64,000 nt of DNA from Pseudoalteromonas rhizosphaerae (GTDB lineage Bacteria > Pseudomonadota > Gammaproteobacteria > Enterobacterales > Alteromonadaceae), in assembly GCF_902498845.1 (NCBI RefSeq), contig NZ_CABVLM010000006.1:62001-126000 (forward strand), read 5' to 3'. The notes under the pieces were generated by a model. It was given only the letters and a program-made list of their open reading frames with translations. It made no database searches and was not told where the DNA came from. This document shows positions 29,011 to 40,300 of the stretch, in pieces. The position numbers and the translations under genes were made by a program. Numbering within the stretch: position 1 is the stretch's first letter; each line of letters begins with the position of its first letter.

Positions 29011-30119
29011 ATTGCCTCCGCCGATGTTGACTTTGTACAAATAGGTAACAGTAAACTAAAGCAGGCTCCGCCTTGAGCATTGTTCGTTACTGCAACTCGT
29101 CCTTGGTGTGCATTTGCGACTGAACTAACCACCGCTAAGCCTAAACCTGTGCCTTGGCTTCGGGTAGTAAAAAATGGTTCAAATAATTTATCAAGTAAGC
29201 TTAAATCGACCCCAGGGCCATTATCACTTACAGTAATACACACTAGCTCGGGATCACTCACATCCCGCTGCGCACTTAATTGAACGAGTGCATTACTGCC
29301 AACGACTTGAATACTATTGTGAATAAGATTTTGAATGGCACTAGCAAGCGCAGTTTTATTACCCATTATCTCGATATCAGGCTCAGGTAAACTGACCTGT
29401 AGTTCACTATTATTAAGTGCGATCATAGCATCAGCGCCAGTTTTCACTTCAGTTAATAATTGCTGCATGGAAACATGTTCAACAACTTGCTGATCGCCAC
29501 TTTTTGCGAACAACAACATATCGTTTACTTGGGTTTCGAGATCTTTTAAACGCGACATTAACTTAGTATGAAAATTGCCTCGCGAGCTTTCGGGTAACCG
29601 CTTTGAACCTAAATTAGCGGCATACAAAATCGCAGCAGACAGTGGTGTTCGCACTTGATGTGCCAAAGATGCCACCATTTTACCCAATGCACTTAAACGC
29701 TGCATATGTGCAACGCGTGTTTGTAGACGACGCGTTTCGGTTAAGTCAGTCATTAAGATTAATTGCCCTGGCTCTGGCGCTAATGCCGTTATTTCTAACT
29801 TAATTAAGCGTCCATCTTTTAGCGATACTTCATGGCCATCATCTTGTTGGGGCCGAAACGAGCGCTGGATCACACTGAACCACTTTTCACCTTCGAGTGG
29901 CTCCCCTAGCATGTCTGTTGCAATTTGATTAGCTTTAGCGATCAAACCGCGACCATCAAGCACCACAACACCCGCAGGCATTGTATCTACTAAATGACTT
30001 AACCAACTGGCTTGCTGGCGTAATTCACTTAACTCACCAATGTACTCTTCTTGCAGTAAACATGGGTTATACTGGGTCGCTGTGATAAATTGTGGTTTTA
30101 AGACATTAGCTAAGGCCAT
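29007..30119 (-). CDS. flrB: Flagellar sensor kinase FlrB (FleS)
   Basis: Soluble histidine kinase of 370 residues without membrane segments. A PAS-like domain (VDTMPAGVVVLDGRGLIAKA) is followed by the HisKA phospho-acceptor (ASLAHQVRTPLSAAILY) and the ATPase domain (VSDNGPGVDLSLLDKLFEPF, GTGLGLAVVSSVA). Partner of FlrC, with which it overlaps by 4 bases. A sigma-54 type element sits 36 bases upstream, as expected for an FlrA-activated flrBC operon. Confidence 0.95.
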   Translation of the reverse strand: MALANVLKPQFITATQYNPCLLQEEYIGELSELRQQASWLSHLVDTMPAGVVVLDGRGLIAKANQIATDMLGEPLEGEKWFSVIQRSFRPQQDDGHEVSLKDGRLIKLEITALAPEPGQLILMTDLTETRRLQTRVAHMQRLSALGKMVASLAHQVRTPLSAAILYAANLGSKRLPESSRGNFHTKLMSRLKDLETQVNDMLLFAKSGDQQVVEHVSMQQLLTEVKTGADAMIALNNSELQVSLPEPDIEIMGNKTALASAIQNLIHNSIQVVGSNALVQLSAQRDVSDPELVCITVSDNGPGVDLSLLDKLFEPFFTTRSQGTGLGLAVVSSVANAHQGRVAVTNNAQGGACFSLLLPICTKSTSAEAI

Positions 30120-30154
30120 AATGCATTCTCATTTACAGGATCTAACTAGCTAAA

Positions 30155-30170
30155 TGCACAAATTGTACCA
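30155..30170 (-). promoter_or_regulatory. Sigma-54 type -24/-12 element upstream of flrBC
   Basis: Minus strand TGGTACAATTTGTGCA: GG and GC at the fixed spacing, TGG and a GTGC -12 half. It ends 36 bases before the flrB ATG. In Vibrio cholerae the flrBC operon is activated by FlrA through sigma-54, which fits. Confidence 0.74.
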
Positions 30171-30259
30171 ACAATTATATTGATTAATTTCATTTGCTTA
30201 GCGTATAAATAACGCGACAAAAAAATGACAAACTAAAATAAGCAAAGCAAGGAGACACT

Positions 30260-30847
30260 ATGAATTCAACAAATTTATGTCGCTGCCCTTGGCTCGATAC
30301 CAGTAAAGATGACTATGTTGCCTATCACGATGATGAATGGGGGATCCCAGTATATGATGACCAAACACTTTTTGAATTTATTACTCTGGAATCAGCACAA
30401 GCAGGATTAAGTTGGTATACGATTTTAAAGAAACGTGATGGCTATCGTCGTGCATTTTTGGATTTTGATGTAGAAAAAGTCGCACAAATGAACGAGCACG
30501 ATGTTGAACGATTAATGCTTGATGAAACAATTATACGTAATCGTTTAAAAATTGTAGCAACTATAAATAACGCCAAACGTTTTATTGAAATTCAGCAAGA
30601 ATTTGGCAGCTTCAGTAACTATCAATGGCAGTTTGTAGGTGGTAAGCCGTTAGTGAATGAGTTAGATAAACTTAGTGACTACCCTGCAATCACAGAGGCC
30701 TCAACTGCATTTGCAAAAGATTTAAAAAAACGGGGATTTAAGTTTTTAGGTCCAACCACAGTGTACGCCCATATGCAGGCCTGTGGTATGGTGAATGATC
30801 ACAGTAATGATTGTTTTCGTAAAGCTGAGATTATTGAAAAATACTAG
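30260..30847 (+). CDS. tag: DNA-3-methyladenine glycosylase I
   Basis: Removes 3-methyladenine from alkylated DNA. 195 residues with the family N-terminus CPWLDTSKDDYVAYHDDEWG, the substrate pocket FEFITLESAQAGLSWYTILK and the C-terminal zinc ligands (MVNDHSNDCFR) that pair with the N-terminal Cys residues. Strong ribosome site AAGGAG before the ATG. It is the only non-flagellar gene within the flagellar run, on the opposite strand between flrB and flrA, so it is probably expressed on its own. Confidence 0.96.
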   Translation: MNSTNLCRCPWLDTSKDDYVAYHDDEWGIPVYDDQTLFEFITLESAQAGLSWYTILKKRDGYRRAFLDFDVEKVAQMNEHDVERLMLDETIIRNRLKIVATINNAKRFIEIQQEFGSFSNYQWQFVGGKPLVNELDKLSDYPAITEASTAFAKDLKKRGFKFLGPTTVYAHMQACGMVNDHSNDCFRKAEIIEKY

Positions 30848-31241
30848 GTGAAAGGTGCTAGGTGCTAGGTGCTAGAAAATCTTCTCTTTGCGCAATTAAT
30901 CTTGTTGGCGCGGGTTTATCCCGCGCAATTAAAATGTATTCACAAAGAGGCTAAGAGTACGCTGCGCTTATGAAAAATAAAGGTATTAGATTTTTGGGTA
31001 TTCGAAGCTCGTCGCTCGAAGCCCGTGGCATTTTTTCTTCTCATTTACCCTCATTGTCTTCTCTTTGTGCAAAAGGTTTTTTAGTGATATTCACCATAGC
31101 ACACCCCGAATTAAAGACGGTGTGCGCGTCAGCAAGCTTAACGCCTACAAGTAATGACGAAACCCATTCTACAGGTGTAATCTCCATCGTCCTTGGTTAA
31201 TTTTTGCCTAAAGCCTACTACATAACACCTGCTCTTAGCTG
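30848..31241. repeat. Intergenic patch with heptamer arrays and hairpin
   Basis: The 394-base gap between the convergent ends of tag and flrA holds no recognised gene. It contains three perfect GGTGCTA copies (30854-30874), a 7-bp perfect stem GCGCGGG/CCCGCGC with a 5-base loop (30908-30926), a second 7-bp periodic array with TCGAAGC twice around TCGTCGC (31002-31022), and a repeated TCTTCTCTTTG(T/C)GCAA (from 30880 and 31057). The composition suggests a dispersed intergenic repeat family; the hairpin may also end tag transcription. Confidence 0.6.
31041..31187 (-). CDS. Possible 48-residue small protein in the intergenic patch
   Basis: On the minus strand an ATG at 31187 opens a 48-codon frame (MEITPVEWVSSLLVGVKLAD, then AHTVFNSGCAMVNITKK) ending in TGA at 31041. 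An AAGGA lies very close ahead of the ATG. The peptide has a mildly hydrophobic middle and looks less random than usual for intergenic DNA, but the region is repetitive and no family is known to me. It could be a small gene, a remnant, or part of a mobile intergenic repeat. Confidence 0.2.
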   Translation of the reverse strand: MEITPVEWVSSLLVGVKLADAHTVFNSGCAMVNITKKPFAQREDNEGK

Positions 31242-32678
31242 TTAATCTCGTGATAGGTTATATTTTTTCATTTTTTCAACTAAGGTTGTGCGGCGTACAC
31301 CCAAAATCTCCGCTGCACGCGCTACAACATAATCATAACGCTCTAAGGCCTGAGTGATCAGGCTAATTTCCAGCTCAGCTAAATAATCTTTTAACTCAAT
31401 CCCTTCATCGGGTAAAAGATCTGCCGATGGCTGAATTGCTTCAACTTCTGGCTCATCGTCATAATCACTAAAACCAGTACTGAAAATATCATTGAAAGCA
31501 TCACGCTCCATCAGCTCTTCAGGATATTGTGGTTCATAAGCATCAACTTCAATATAACGATATTTTGCTGGTAGATCGGGAATATCAACCACTTTATCTG
31601 GCAACATGATCACCATACGCTCAACTAAGTTCGCTAACTCGCGAATATTCCCCGGCCATGTGTGCTCTTTTAAACTATCAATTGCCCGCTCAGTGAACTT
31701 AGCAGTAGTACCACTTTGCTCATTAATACGGCGCATTAACTCTTTTAATAATAATGGAATATCATCAGCACGTTCTGCAAGAGATGGGTTTTCGATAGGA
31801 AAAACATTGAGTCGATAGTATAAATCTTCGCGGAAACTTCCTTGCTCTATCATTTGTTCAAGATCACGATGCGTAGCAGCAATCACCCGCACATCCGCTT
31901 GAATTGGTTTTGTACCACCAACCCGCTCATAGCTGCGCTCTTGTAACACTCGCAATAACTTTACTTGCATTTGCAGCGGCATATCGCCAATTTCATCTAA
32001 AAACAGCGTCCCCCCTTGAGCAAGTTCAAAGCGGCCCTTGCGCGCTGAAATAGCACCGGTGAACGCGCCTTTTTCATGACCAAACAACTCACTTTCTAAC
32101 AGCTCCGCAGGTATAGCCCCACAGTTAACGGGTACAAATGGCCCTGTATTACGTTTTGATAGTAAATGAACATTACGAGCAACCACTTCTTTACCAGTAC
32201 CTGATTCGCCTAAAATTAATACATTAGCGTCCGTTTTAGCAACTTGTTCAATTAAAAAGCGTACATCTTTAACCGCTTCAGTTTCACCAACTAAGCCATC
32301 AAAGGTTTTGTGCGGTTTTGCGTGTTTATGCTCATTTGGTAACATCCGTTGATACTGTTGGCAATCATGCAGTAATTGAGTCGTTACATCATGGTTAAAA
32401 GGTTCACAGATAAGGCCAACTACATTGGCAATGCTCAACAGTGGTTTAAGGGTTTCACCAATTAATAGAAATGGTATTGTTGGATGGCGCTTGATCACGC
32501 TTTCATGATCTAAGCTTTGCAATGCACCGAGGATCACCATACATGATTGCTTTTGGTATTTTTCACATTCTTGTTCAAGGCTTGCATCGTCAAGCAGTTG
32601 CACTGCCTCACCAATAAAGGTAAGCGCAGCATGTAAACCAATCGCACGATTATTATTATTGTCTAAAATCAAGATCAT
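31242..32678 (-). CDS. flrA: Flagellar master regulator FlrA (FleQ)
   Basis: Sigma-54 dependent activator at the top of the flagellar hierarchy, 478 residues. The N-terminal FleQ-type domain ([20 protein letters not shown]) resembles a receiver but shows no convincing phospho-acceptor. The AAA+ domain has Walker [14 protein letters not shown], the GAFTGA loop and a full sensor region, and the C-terminus is a Fis-type helix-turn-helix ([20 protein letters not shown]). Monocistronic, with a possible sigma-70 promoter upstream. FlhG encoded in this window is its expected antagonist. Confidence 0.95.
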   Translation of the reverse strand: MILILDNNNNRAIGLHAALTFIGEAVQLLDDASLEQECEKYQKQSCMVILGALQSLDHESVIKRHPTIPFLLIGETLKPLLSIANVVGLICEPFNHDVTTQLLHDCQQYQRMLPNEHKHAKPHKTFDGLVGETEAVKDVRFLIEQVAKTDANVLILGESGTGKEVVARNVHLLSKRNTGPFVPVNCGAIPAELLESELFGHEKGAFTGAISARKGRFELAQGGTLFLDEIGDMPLQMQVKLLRVLQERSYERVGGTKPIQADVRVIAATHRDLEQMIEQGSFREDLYYRLNVFPIENPSLAERADDIPLLLKELMRRINEQSGTTAKFTERAIDSLKEHTWPGNIRELANLVERMVIMLPDKVVDIPDLPAKYRYIEVDAYEPQYPEELMERDAFNDIFSTGFSDYDDEPEVEAIQPSADLLPDEGIELKDYLAELEISLITQALERYDYVVARAAEILGVRRTTLVEKMKKYNLSRD

Positions 32679-32720
32679 TATTTAGCGAACCACAGTTACT
32701 ACAAGCTATTAATAATTTAA

Positions 32721-32748
32721 ATTGTAAGCGAGTTTGACAGGGATGCAA
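32721..32748 (-). promoter_or_regulatory. Possible sigma-70 promoter of flrA
   Basis: On the minus strand TTGCAT and TACAAT are separated by 16 bases, about 43 bases before the flrA ATG. No sigma-54 element is seen in this gap, which fits a housekeeping promoter for the master regulator. Match quality is moderate. Confidence 0.35.
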
Positions 32749-32841
32749 GCACAAAGCGGCAGTTTTTTGACATAGATGCCAAAAAACAGACACTAAGCTA
32801 ATTGCAAGTAATACTTAAGAATTACTGTTTTATCATAGCCG

Positions 32842-33627
32842 TTATAATAACCCTAAAATAGATTCAGCCGATTGGTTAGCTTGGCCACGCAGTGCTATTG
32901 ACGCTTGAGCTAAAATATCATTTGATACCTGCTGTGAAACCGCCTGAGCATAATCGGTATCTTGAATTCGACTTTGGCTCGCGGCAATATTTTCTTGCTG
33001 AGTACCCAGGCCTTTAATAGTGCTAGCCAATGTATTTTGAAAAGCACCAAGTTCAGCACGCTGGGCGTTAATTTCGTCCGCCGCTTGGTCACTAATATCA
33101 ATTGCAGCTTGTGCACCTGCTTGAGTAGAAATATCAATTGTTGATATTACTGATGCAAAACTACCATCCGAAGGAGTAACCGTTTGATTTGCATTCGCAT
33201 CTGGACCAACTTGAAACGACACCGACTGACCATCAAACAAAGGTTTACCTGCAAAATTGGCATTTTCAAACGTCTCTGTAATCTGACTTTGTAATTGCAC
33301 CACTTCTTCTTGCAAAGCAGCACGGTCATTATCATTTAATGCGCCATTACCTGCTTGAATAGATAATTCACGAATACGCGAGACAGCATCGTTGACACCC
33401 GACAAGTTTGACTCGGTCGCTTGCGAATAAGAAATACCATCATAGGCATTATTCACCGCTTGGCTGTAACCGTCTTGCTGGGAGGTTAACCGATCTATAA
33501 TTTGCAATGCCGCGGCATCATCTGCCGCAGAGTTGACTTTTTTACCCGTAGCAAGTTGCTCTGCAAGCTTGTTACTGGTTTGCTGTGTTTGGTTTAAAAA
33601 ACTAGTTGCTGGTGATTGAATTTTCAT
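32842..33627 (-). CDS. Flagellin-family protein, short and divergent
   Basis: Flagellin fold of 261 residues. The N-terminal D0/D1 helices (LAEQLATGKKVNSAADDAAA, LSGVNDAVSRIRELSIQAGN) and the C-terminal helices (INAQRAELGAFQNTLASTIK, ILAQASIALRGQANQSAES) flank a central part of only some 60 residues. The N-terminus MKIQSPATSFLNQTQQ differs from the usual MA-TVNTN start of filament flagellins. Start ATG 33627 has GGAG six bases ahead; a GTG five codons upstream is less likely. It lies beside the nonulosonate genes, a likely substrate of glycosylation. It could be a minor flagellin or a specialised paralogue. Confidence 0.85.
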   Translation of the reverse strand: MKIQSPATSFLNQTQQTSNKLAEQLATGKKVNSAADDAAALQIIDRLTSQQDGYSQAVNNAYDGISYSQATESNLSGVNDAVSRIRELSIQAGNGALNDNDRAALQEEVVQLQSQITETFENANFAGKPLFDGQSVSFQVGPDANANQTVTPSDGSFASVISTIDISTQAGAQAAIDISDQAADEINAQRAELGAFQNTLASTIKGLGTQQENIAASQSRIQDTDYAQAVSQQVSNDILAQASIALRGQANQSAESILGLL

Positions 33628-33712
33628 AACAGGCTCCGACACGCTGATTGGTTAAATTATAGCTTAATTTGCCAAATTTTGCACTTTGTACCATTGTTTA
33701 ATTAAATTAACT

Positions 33713-33728
33713 TGGCATCGTGCTTGCT
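33713..33728 (+). promoter_or_regulatory. Sigma-54 type -24/-12 element upstream of pseB
   Basis: Plus strand TGGCATCGTGCTTGCT: near-perfect in both halves (TGGCA at -24, TTGCT at -12) with exact spacing. It is the best sigma-54 match I see in the window. It faces pseB, whose ATG is 110 bases downstream, leaving a leader of about 100 bases. Confidence 0.78.
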
Positions 33729-33750
33729 AACCTACTCTGTTAATAGGTAA

Positions 33751-35990
<2,240 letters not shown>

Positions 35991-36046
35991 AGTTTTCAAC
36001 CTTTTTGACGATATAAACATATTATTTAATGAACCTTGAGGCAACT

Positions 36047-37183
36047 ATGTTACAAACTCACCCGACTTTCAAACTTGCTTTTATTGGCGGGGGTAACACG
36101 TCAGCTGTTGGCTATGTACACTTTTGCGCAGCTCACATGGATCATAAATTTCAAGTTGTTGCCGGTGCCTTTTGTCGTAATCAAGAAAATAATCAAGCTA
36201 CAGGTATTCATTGGGGGATCCCAGCAGAATGTGTTTACGCAGATTGGAAAGAAATGGTCGAAGCTGAAAAGGGTCACATTGATGCTTTTGTAGTGCTCAC
36301 TCCAACACCGCATCATTTAGAAGTTTTACAGTATTTATTCGAAAAAAAATTACCCGTAATCTGTGAAAAAGCGATGGTTTGTGGACCACGAGAAATTGCA
36401 ATTCTTCGCCCTTATTATGATCCAAAGAAACAATTTTTAGCTGTTACTTTTAACTACAGTGGCTACGCAATGGTACGTGAGTTAAAGCATTTAATAAATT
36501 CAGGAAAGCTGGGAACAATTCAAAAAATTCATTTAGAAATGCCGCAAGAAGGCTTTCGCCGCCCCCCCGATATCGCGGGAAAAACATCACAACCGCAGGC
36601 GTGGCGTCTGCGAGATGCTGAAGTACCAACCATTTGCTTAGATTTAGGTGTTCACCTTCATCACCTAAGTAGCTTTTTATTGGGTGAGGAACCAACTCAC
36701 ACATTAGCTGAATTTAGTAACCACTCTCAATATGCTAATTTAGTCGATGACGTACAAATGCTAGTAAAGTATGCCAGTGGCGTCAAAGGCAGCATGTGGA
36801 TGTCAAAAACGGCTATTGGTCATCGTAACGGTTTACAGATCAGAGTGTATGGAGATACCGGAAGTGTTAAATGGTTACAGCTCAACCCCGATGAGTTAGA
36901 ACTAAATTTTAATGATGGTAGGCGAGAGATATTAGACCGAGCGGGTCAGTGCGACTACGCCCACCAATTTAGATATAACCGCATGAAACCAGGCCATCCC
37001 ACTGGTTTTGTAGAAGCATTTGCAAACTTATACAGCGACATCGCTGAAGATTTACAATGTTTTCAACTAGGGCAAAAAAATAACCAACCATACGTATTTG
37101 GTTTAGAACACGCCGCAGATGGCTTAAAGTTATTTGCTGCTGCTAAACGTTCGACACAAACACTTGGCTGGGAAAGCGTGTAA
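36047..37183 (+). CDS. Gfo/Idh/MocA-family sugar oxidoreductase
   Basis: NAD(P)-dependent oxidoreductase of about 378 residues. The N-terminal Rossmann motif is AFIGGGNTSAVGYVH, the catalytic EK pair is in LPVICEKAMVCGPRE, and the C-terminal beta-sheet domain follows, with DLGVHLHHLSSFLLGEEP bearing likely active-site His residues. Start ATG 36047 is preceded by GAGG at ideal spacing, better than the ATG at 36029. It follows pseC by 56 bases on the same strand, so it probably modifies a sugar of the same pathway, by oxidising or reducing a ring hydroxyl. Substrate unknown. Confidence 0.85.
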   Translation: MLQTHPTFKLAFIGGGNTSAVGYVHFCAAHMDHKFQVVAGAFCRNQENNQATGIHWGIPAECVYADWKEMVEAEKGHIDAFVVLTPTPHHLEVLQYLFEKKLPVICEKAMVCGPREIAILRPYYDPKKQFLAVTFNYSGYAMVRELKHLINSGKLGTIQKIHLEMPQEGFRRPPDIAGKTSQPQAWRLRDAEVPTICLDLGVHLHHLSSFLLGEEPTHTLAEFSNHSQYANLVDDVQMLVKYASGVKGSMWMSKTAIGHRNGLQIRVYGDTGSVKWLQLNPDELELNFNDGRREILDRAGQCDYAHQFRYNRMKPGHPTGFVEAFANLYSDIAEDLQCFQLGQKNNQPYVFGLEHAADGLKLFAAAKRSTQTLGWESV

Positions 37184-37188
37184 TACGC

Positions 37189-38715
37189 TTAATTACAACT
37201 CTCTAGATATGCTTGCTTGATACTCGGTTTATGGATTTTACCCATTTCGGTTTTTGGCAGCCTTTTCATCTCAAACAAAATTCGCGGTTGCTGATAGTCA
37301 GTAAGTTCTTTGAATAAATGCATTTGCAACTGCATTTTTGCATTCACTGGCGCAATATCATTACAAACAAAAGATAATAAAATGACTTCTCCAAATTTAT
37401 CATCACTTACTCCAAAAGCCGCACACTCAGCAATCCAAGGTAAGTAATTAGTTACCAACTCAATATCGCTCGGGTAAACATTGACCCCGCCCGATTTAAT
37501 AACTTCTTTTGTTCGACCAACATAATAAAGATAATTATCATCATCCAAATAACCAAGGTCACCAGTAAAAAAATAACCATCACTGTCGTAACTCTGCGCA
37601 GTTTGCTCTGGTAAGTTATAATATTGTGCAAACGCAGTTGGTGAGCGACAAGCTATTTCACCGATATTACCATTAGACAAAGTATTACGTTCAGCATCAC
37701 ATATTTTTATTTTCAGATTTGGTAAAGGCTTACCTACACTATTGATCGGTACATTCGGCTCGGTTATATCAAAATCACTGATCACCCCCATTTCTGATGC
37801 CCCATAACATTCATGAAAACGGCAATTCAAGGCTAATAACAGTGACTTTTTGTCGTCGCTTTCAAGCGTTGCAGAAGATGATACAACACACTTCAAGCTT
37901 GTTAACTGCGCTTTTGCTAACTCTGGGATCAAGGCCTTTAGTTGACTTGAAACAGCAAATAAAAAACTAATTTTATGAGTATTGATTGCATCAAGCCAAG
38001 CATTAACTGAGAACTTGGGTAAAATAACTACACTTGCGCCCAACATTAGTGGCATCAGTAAAGAGCGCTGTGCAAGTGAATGATATAAAGGTGTTGAAAC
38101 CAACACAACATCGCTTTTATCTAATTGGTAATACTGAGCCGTCGCATCAAATGCGCGAACAATTTTAGTCGCTTGAGTAAATACTATTGGCTTAGGTTGA
38201 CCAGTAGAACCTGAAGTCATGGTAAGAATATAAGGTAAATTGATATTTTCTACTGGAAACTCATCATATTGCGCCGTGGATGCAGACATTACATTGACCA
38301 AATCAATCAAGTTATCACTATTGCCACCTATCGTAATTATATTGTCGGAAGCTAAAACATCATTATTAACAAGTTGTTCAGCCACACTTATCCATGCTAT
38401 AGCATACTCGCAATCAGCTACTTGTAACGCTTTTGATAAAGCCTGTCCTTTAAGAGTTAGTGGTAATGGCGCAAGCGCAATACCCAGTTTAGCCGCAGCT
38501 AATAAACAATATGTAAACTCGAGGTTATTTGGACAAAATAACGCAACTTTATGTCCTTGCTTAATTCCTAACTGAGTCAGGCCAGCAGCTAAAGAATCAA
38601 CCTTATTTATTAGTTGTTGGTAGTTAATTTGGGTCTGTTGATATATACACGCAATTTTCTCAGGTTGAGTAACCGTATGTGATTGAACAAGCTGGTATAT
38701 ATTTTTATTGTGCAT
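37189..38715 (-). CDS. Acyl-AMP ligase (ANL superfamily)
   Basis: Adenylate-forming enzyme of 508 residues. The phosphate-binding loop is ILTMTSGSTGQPKP, the adenine motif is FHECYGASEMGVIS, the hinge region is YFFTGDLGYLDDDNYLYYVG, and the C-terminal lysine motif is LPKTEMGKIHKP. Organised with an acyl carrier protein and a GNAT domain gene on the same strand (overlaps the upstream gene by 11 bases), it most likely loads a carboxylic acid onto the carrier for transfer to an amino sugar. The acid cannot be named from sequence. It converges on the oxidoreductase with 5 bases between stop codons. Confidence 0.85.
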   Translation of the reverse strand: MHNKNIYQLVQSHTVTQPEKIACIYQQTQINYQQLINKVDSLAAGLTQLGIKQGHKVALFCPNNLEFTYCLLAAAKLGIALAPLPLTLKGQALSKALQVADCEYAIAWISVAEQLVNNDVLASDNIITIGGNSDNLIDLVNVMSASTAQYDEFPVENINLPYILTMTSGSTGQPKPIVFTQATKIVRAFDATAQYYQLDKSDVVLVSTPLYHSLAQRSLLMPLMLGASVVILPKFSVNAWLDAINTHKISFLFAVSSQLKALIPELAKAQLTSLKCVVSSSATLESDDKKSLLLALNCRFHECYGASEMGVISDFDITEPNVPINSVGKPLPNLKIKICDAERNTLSNGNIGEIACRSPTAFAQYYNLPEQTAQSYDSDGYFFTGDLGYLDDDNYLYYVGRTKEVIKSGGVNVYPSDIELVTNYLPWIAECAAFGVSDDKFGEVILLSFVCNDIAPVNAKMQLQMHLFKELTDYQQPRILFEMKRLPKTEMGKIHKPSIKQAYLESCN

Positions 38716-40300
38716 TTGGGTCCCACATTACAAAATTAAACTGCTCATCGGCCAAAGGAAATAACTGTTGCGTTACTTTATATTCTTTTGAATGTATTGG
38801 TATTGCCACAAATCCCATATAGCGATTTAGCAAATTTACAAATTTGTTGTCTTTATGGATCACCGCAAGCCAAATAGCATTGGGATGACTCGCTTTACAA
38901 AACTCAAGTTGCCATTGAAGGGTCAGCATAGCCAAATTAAAAGGCACATCATTGCACGCCGTAAACCATCCACCATATAAATAATCATTCGATTTTTCAG
39001 ATATATGCTGATGCCATACATAAACAGCAGGAATACCTCTTTGTTCAACAACGTATGATTTCCTTTCACTTCGAAACCACCATAGGTAATGATCGAGTCT
39101 TGGAATATCATTACTGACAGTCATCTTCTGTGAATTACTTGGTAAGTTCCTAGCAATTAAGTAATTATTTACATCGCTATCCTCAACCTCACGTACTGCA
39201 TATTCTGTTGTAAGTTGGCCAATGTAGTTTACTGCTCCTACTTGGACATTTATATCAGTGACGTGATACGGCTGCGCTTGCAAAATTGCAGCAACTCTCT
39301 TTACACCTAAGCCATCAACAGTAACGGTAGCTTTATGACGTAGTCTTTTAATACGAGGTAAATAACTAATAAGATCTGCCAAACGAGTACCCAATAAGAT
39401 CGCATGAGAATCTAAAAATTTATCTAAATGTAGAAAGTGTCCTAACTGTTGTAAATGGGTAATATCATTTTCTTGATTAACTGCAATAGAAAATGTAATT
39501 GCAGGTACTTTTAATGCGGCCAGTTCATATAATGATGTACCCAATGCTCCAATAAATAGATCAGTATTGCGATATTCATTTGCTAGAGACAAGGGAGAAC
39601 ATAAAATCGTTATGTTTTTAAATTTCTCTTCAAGGCGAATAATCGCTTGTTTATTTTCTGCTTTCGGACCAATTACAATCGTAAACTGGACCCGACTATG
39701 TAGATAATGAGGTACAGAATTAACTAATGATGCAAAAATGCAAAGATCGCCACCGCCACCCAAAGAGCAAAAAATATTCGTTTTATTTTTACTTTGCGAA
39801 ACGTGCGTATCCAAAGCCAACGCTTGGCTAAAAGAGGGAGCTAATAATGAAAAATCCGGCCCTAAAAAATGACGAGTTTTTGCTGGTGATTTTTTATCAT
39901 AACGTTTTTGGGTTAGCTCCCCCATCCACTTAGCATCGAATAAAAAGTCACAATAATGGTCTCTGCCAAGGTCATCAAAAACCGCTAATTTATTGCCCTC
40001 GCTATAAATTTGTTTTTCATATTCAACGTCTAAATCGTAATGATCCAGTATTACCAAATCAGCATTTGAGGTTTTTATTACTCTTAATAAAGTAGCAATA
40101 TCTTGTTGAGACGCCGTTTCAACAAAATGTATATCATCACATACTAGTTCTTGTATAAAAGGCGCTACATCAGCTTTTTGAATATCCAAAACCAAAGTTA
40201 TACTTGCCTGAGCATTTGACTGCAACTCAAGCAACAGCCATTTTATACGCATTAAATGTCCAATGCCTAAACACGTAGAAACTCGAGCTACAATATTCAT
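38705..40300 (-). CDS. PseG-type UDP-sugar hydrolase fused to GNAT acyltransferase
   Basis: 531 residues in two parts. Residues 1 to about 350 resemble PseG, which removes UDP from the diacylated sugar: N-terminal GIGHLMRIKWLL with the catalytic His, then VILDHYDLDVEYEK, FCSLGGGGDLCIFASLVNS and a GT-B-like second half (FIGALGTSLYELAALKVPAI). From about residue 367 a GNAT fold follows (YAVREVEDSDVNNYLIARNL; AVIHKDNKFVNLLNRYMGFV), as in PseH, which acylates the 4-amino group. So the two consecutive late steps are on one chain. Four-base overlap with the acyl carrier gene supports acyl-carrier use by the GNAT half. Confidence 0.85.
   Translation of the reverse strand: MNIVARVSTCLGIGHLMRIKWLLLELQSNAQASITLVLDIQKADVAPFIQELVCDDIHFVETASQQDIATLLRVIKTSNADLVILDHYDLDVEYEKQIYSEGNKLAVFDDLGRDHYCDFLFDAKWMGELTQKRYDKKSPAKTRHFLGPDFSLLAPSFSQALALDTHVSQSKNKTNIFCSLGGGGDLCIFASLVNSVPHYLHSRVQFTIVIGPKAENKQAIIRLEEKFKNITILCSPLSLANEYRNTDLFIGALGTSLYELAALKVPAITFSIAVNQENDITHLQQLGHFLHLDKFLDSHAILLGTRLADLISYLPRIKRLRHKATVTVDGLGVKRVAAILQAQPYHVTDINVQVGAVNYIGQLTTEYAVREVEDSDVNNYLIARNLPSNSQKMTVSNDIPRLDHYLWWFRSERKSYVVEQRGIPAVYVWHQHISEKSNDYLYGGWFTACNDVPFNLAMLTLQWQLEFCKASHPNAIWLAVIHKDNKFVNLLNRYMGFVAIPIHSKEYKVTQQLFPLADEQFNFVMWDPNAQ

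Noticed and set aside
30854..30874. CRISPR-like repeats
   Set aside because: The units are 7 bp and directly abutting with no spacers; this is a short tandem repeat.
30970..31200. A 76-codon plus-strand frame in the tag-flrA gap
   Set aside because: It runs through the TCGAAGC heptamer block and has no ribosome site or recognisable motif; the Ser-rich translation looks like a repeat artefact.
33681..33693. Possible sigma-54 element for the flagellin gene on the minus strand
   Set aside because: TGG and GC are present, but the spacing is two bases too short; sigma-54 tolerates almost no change there.
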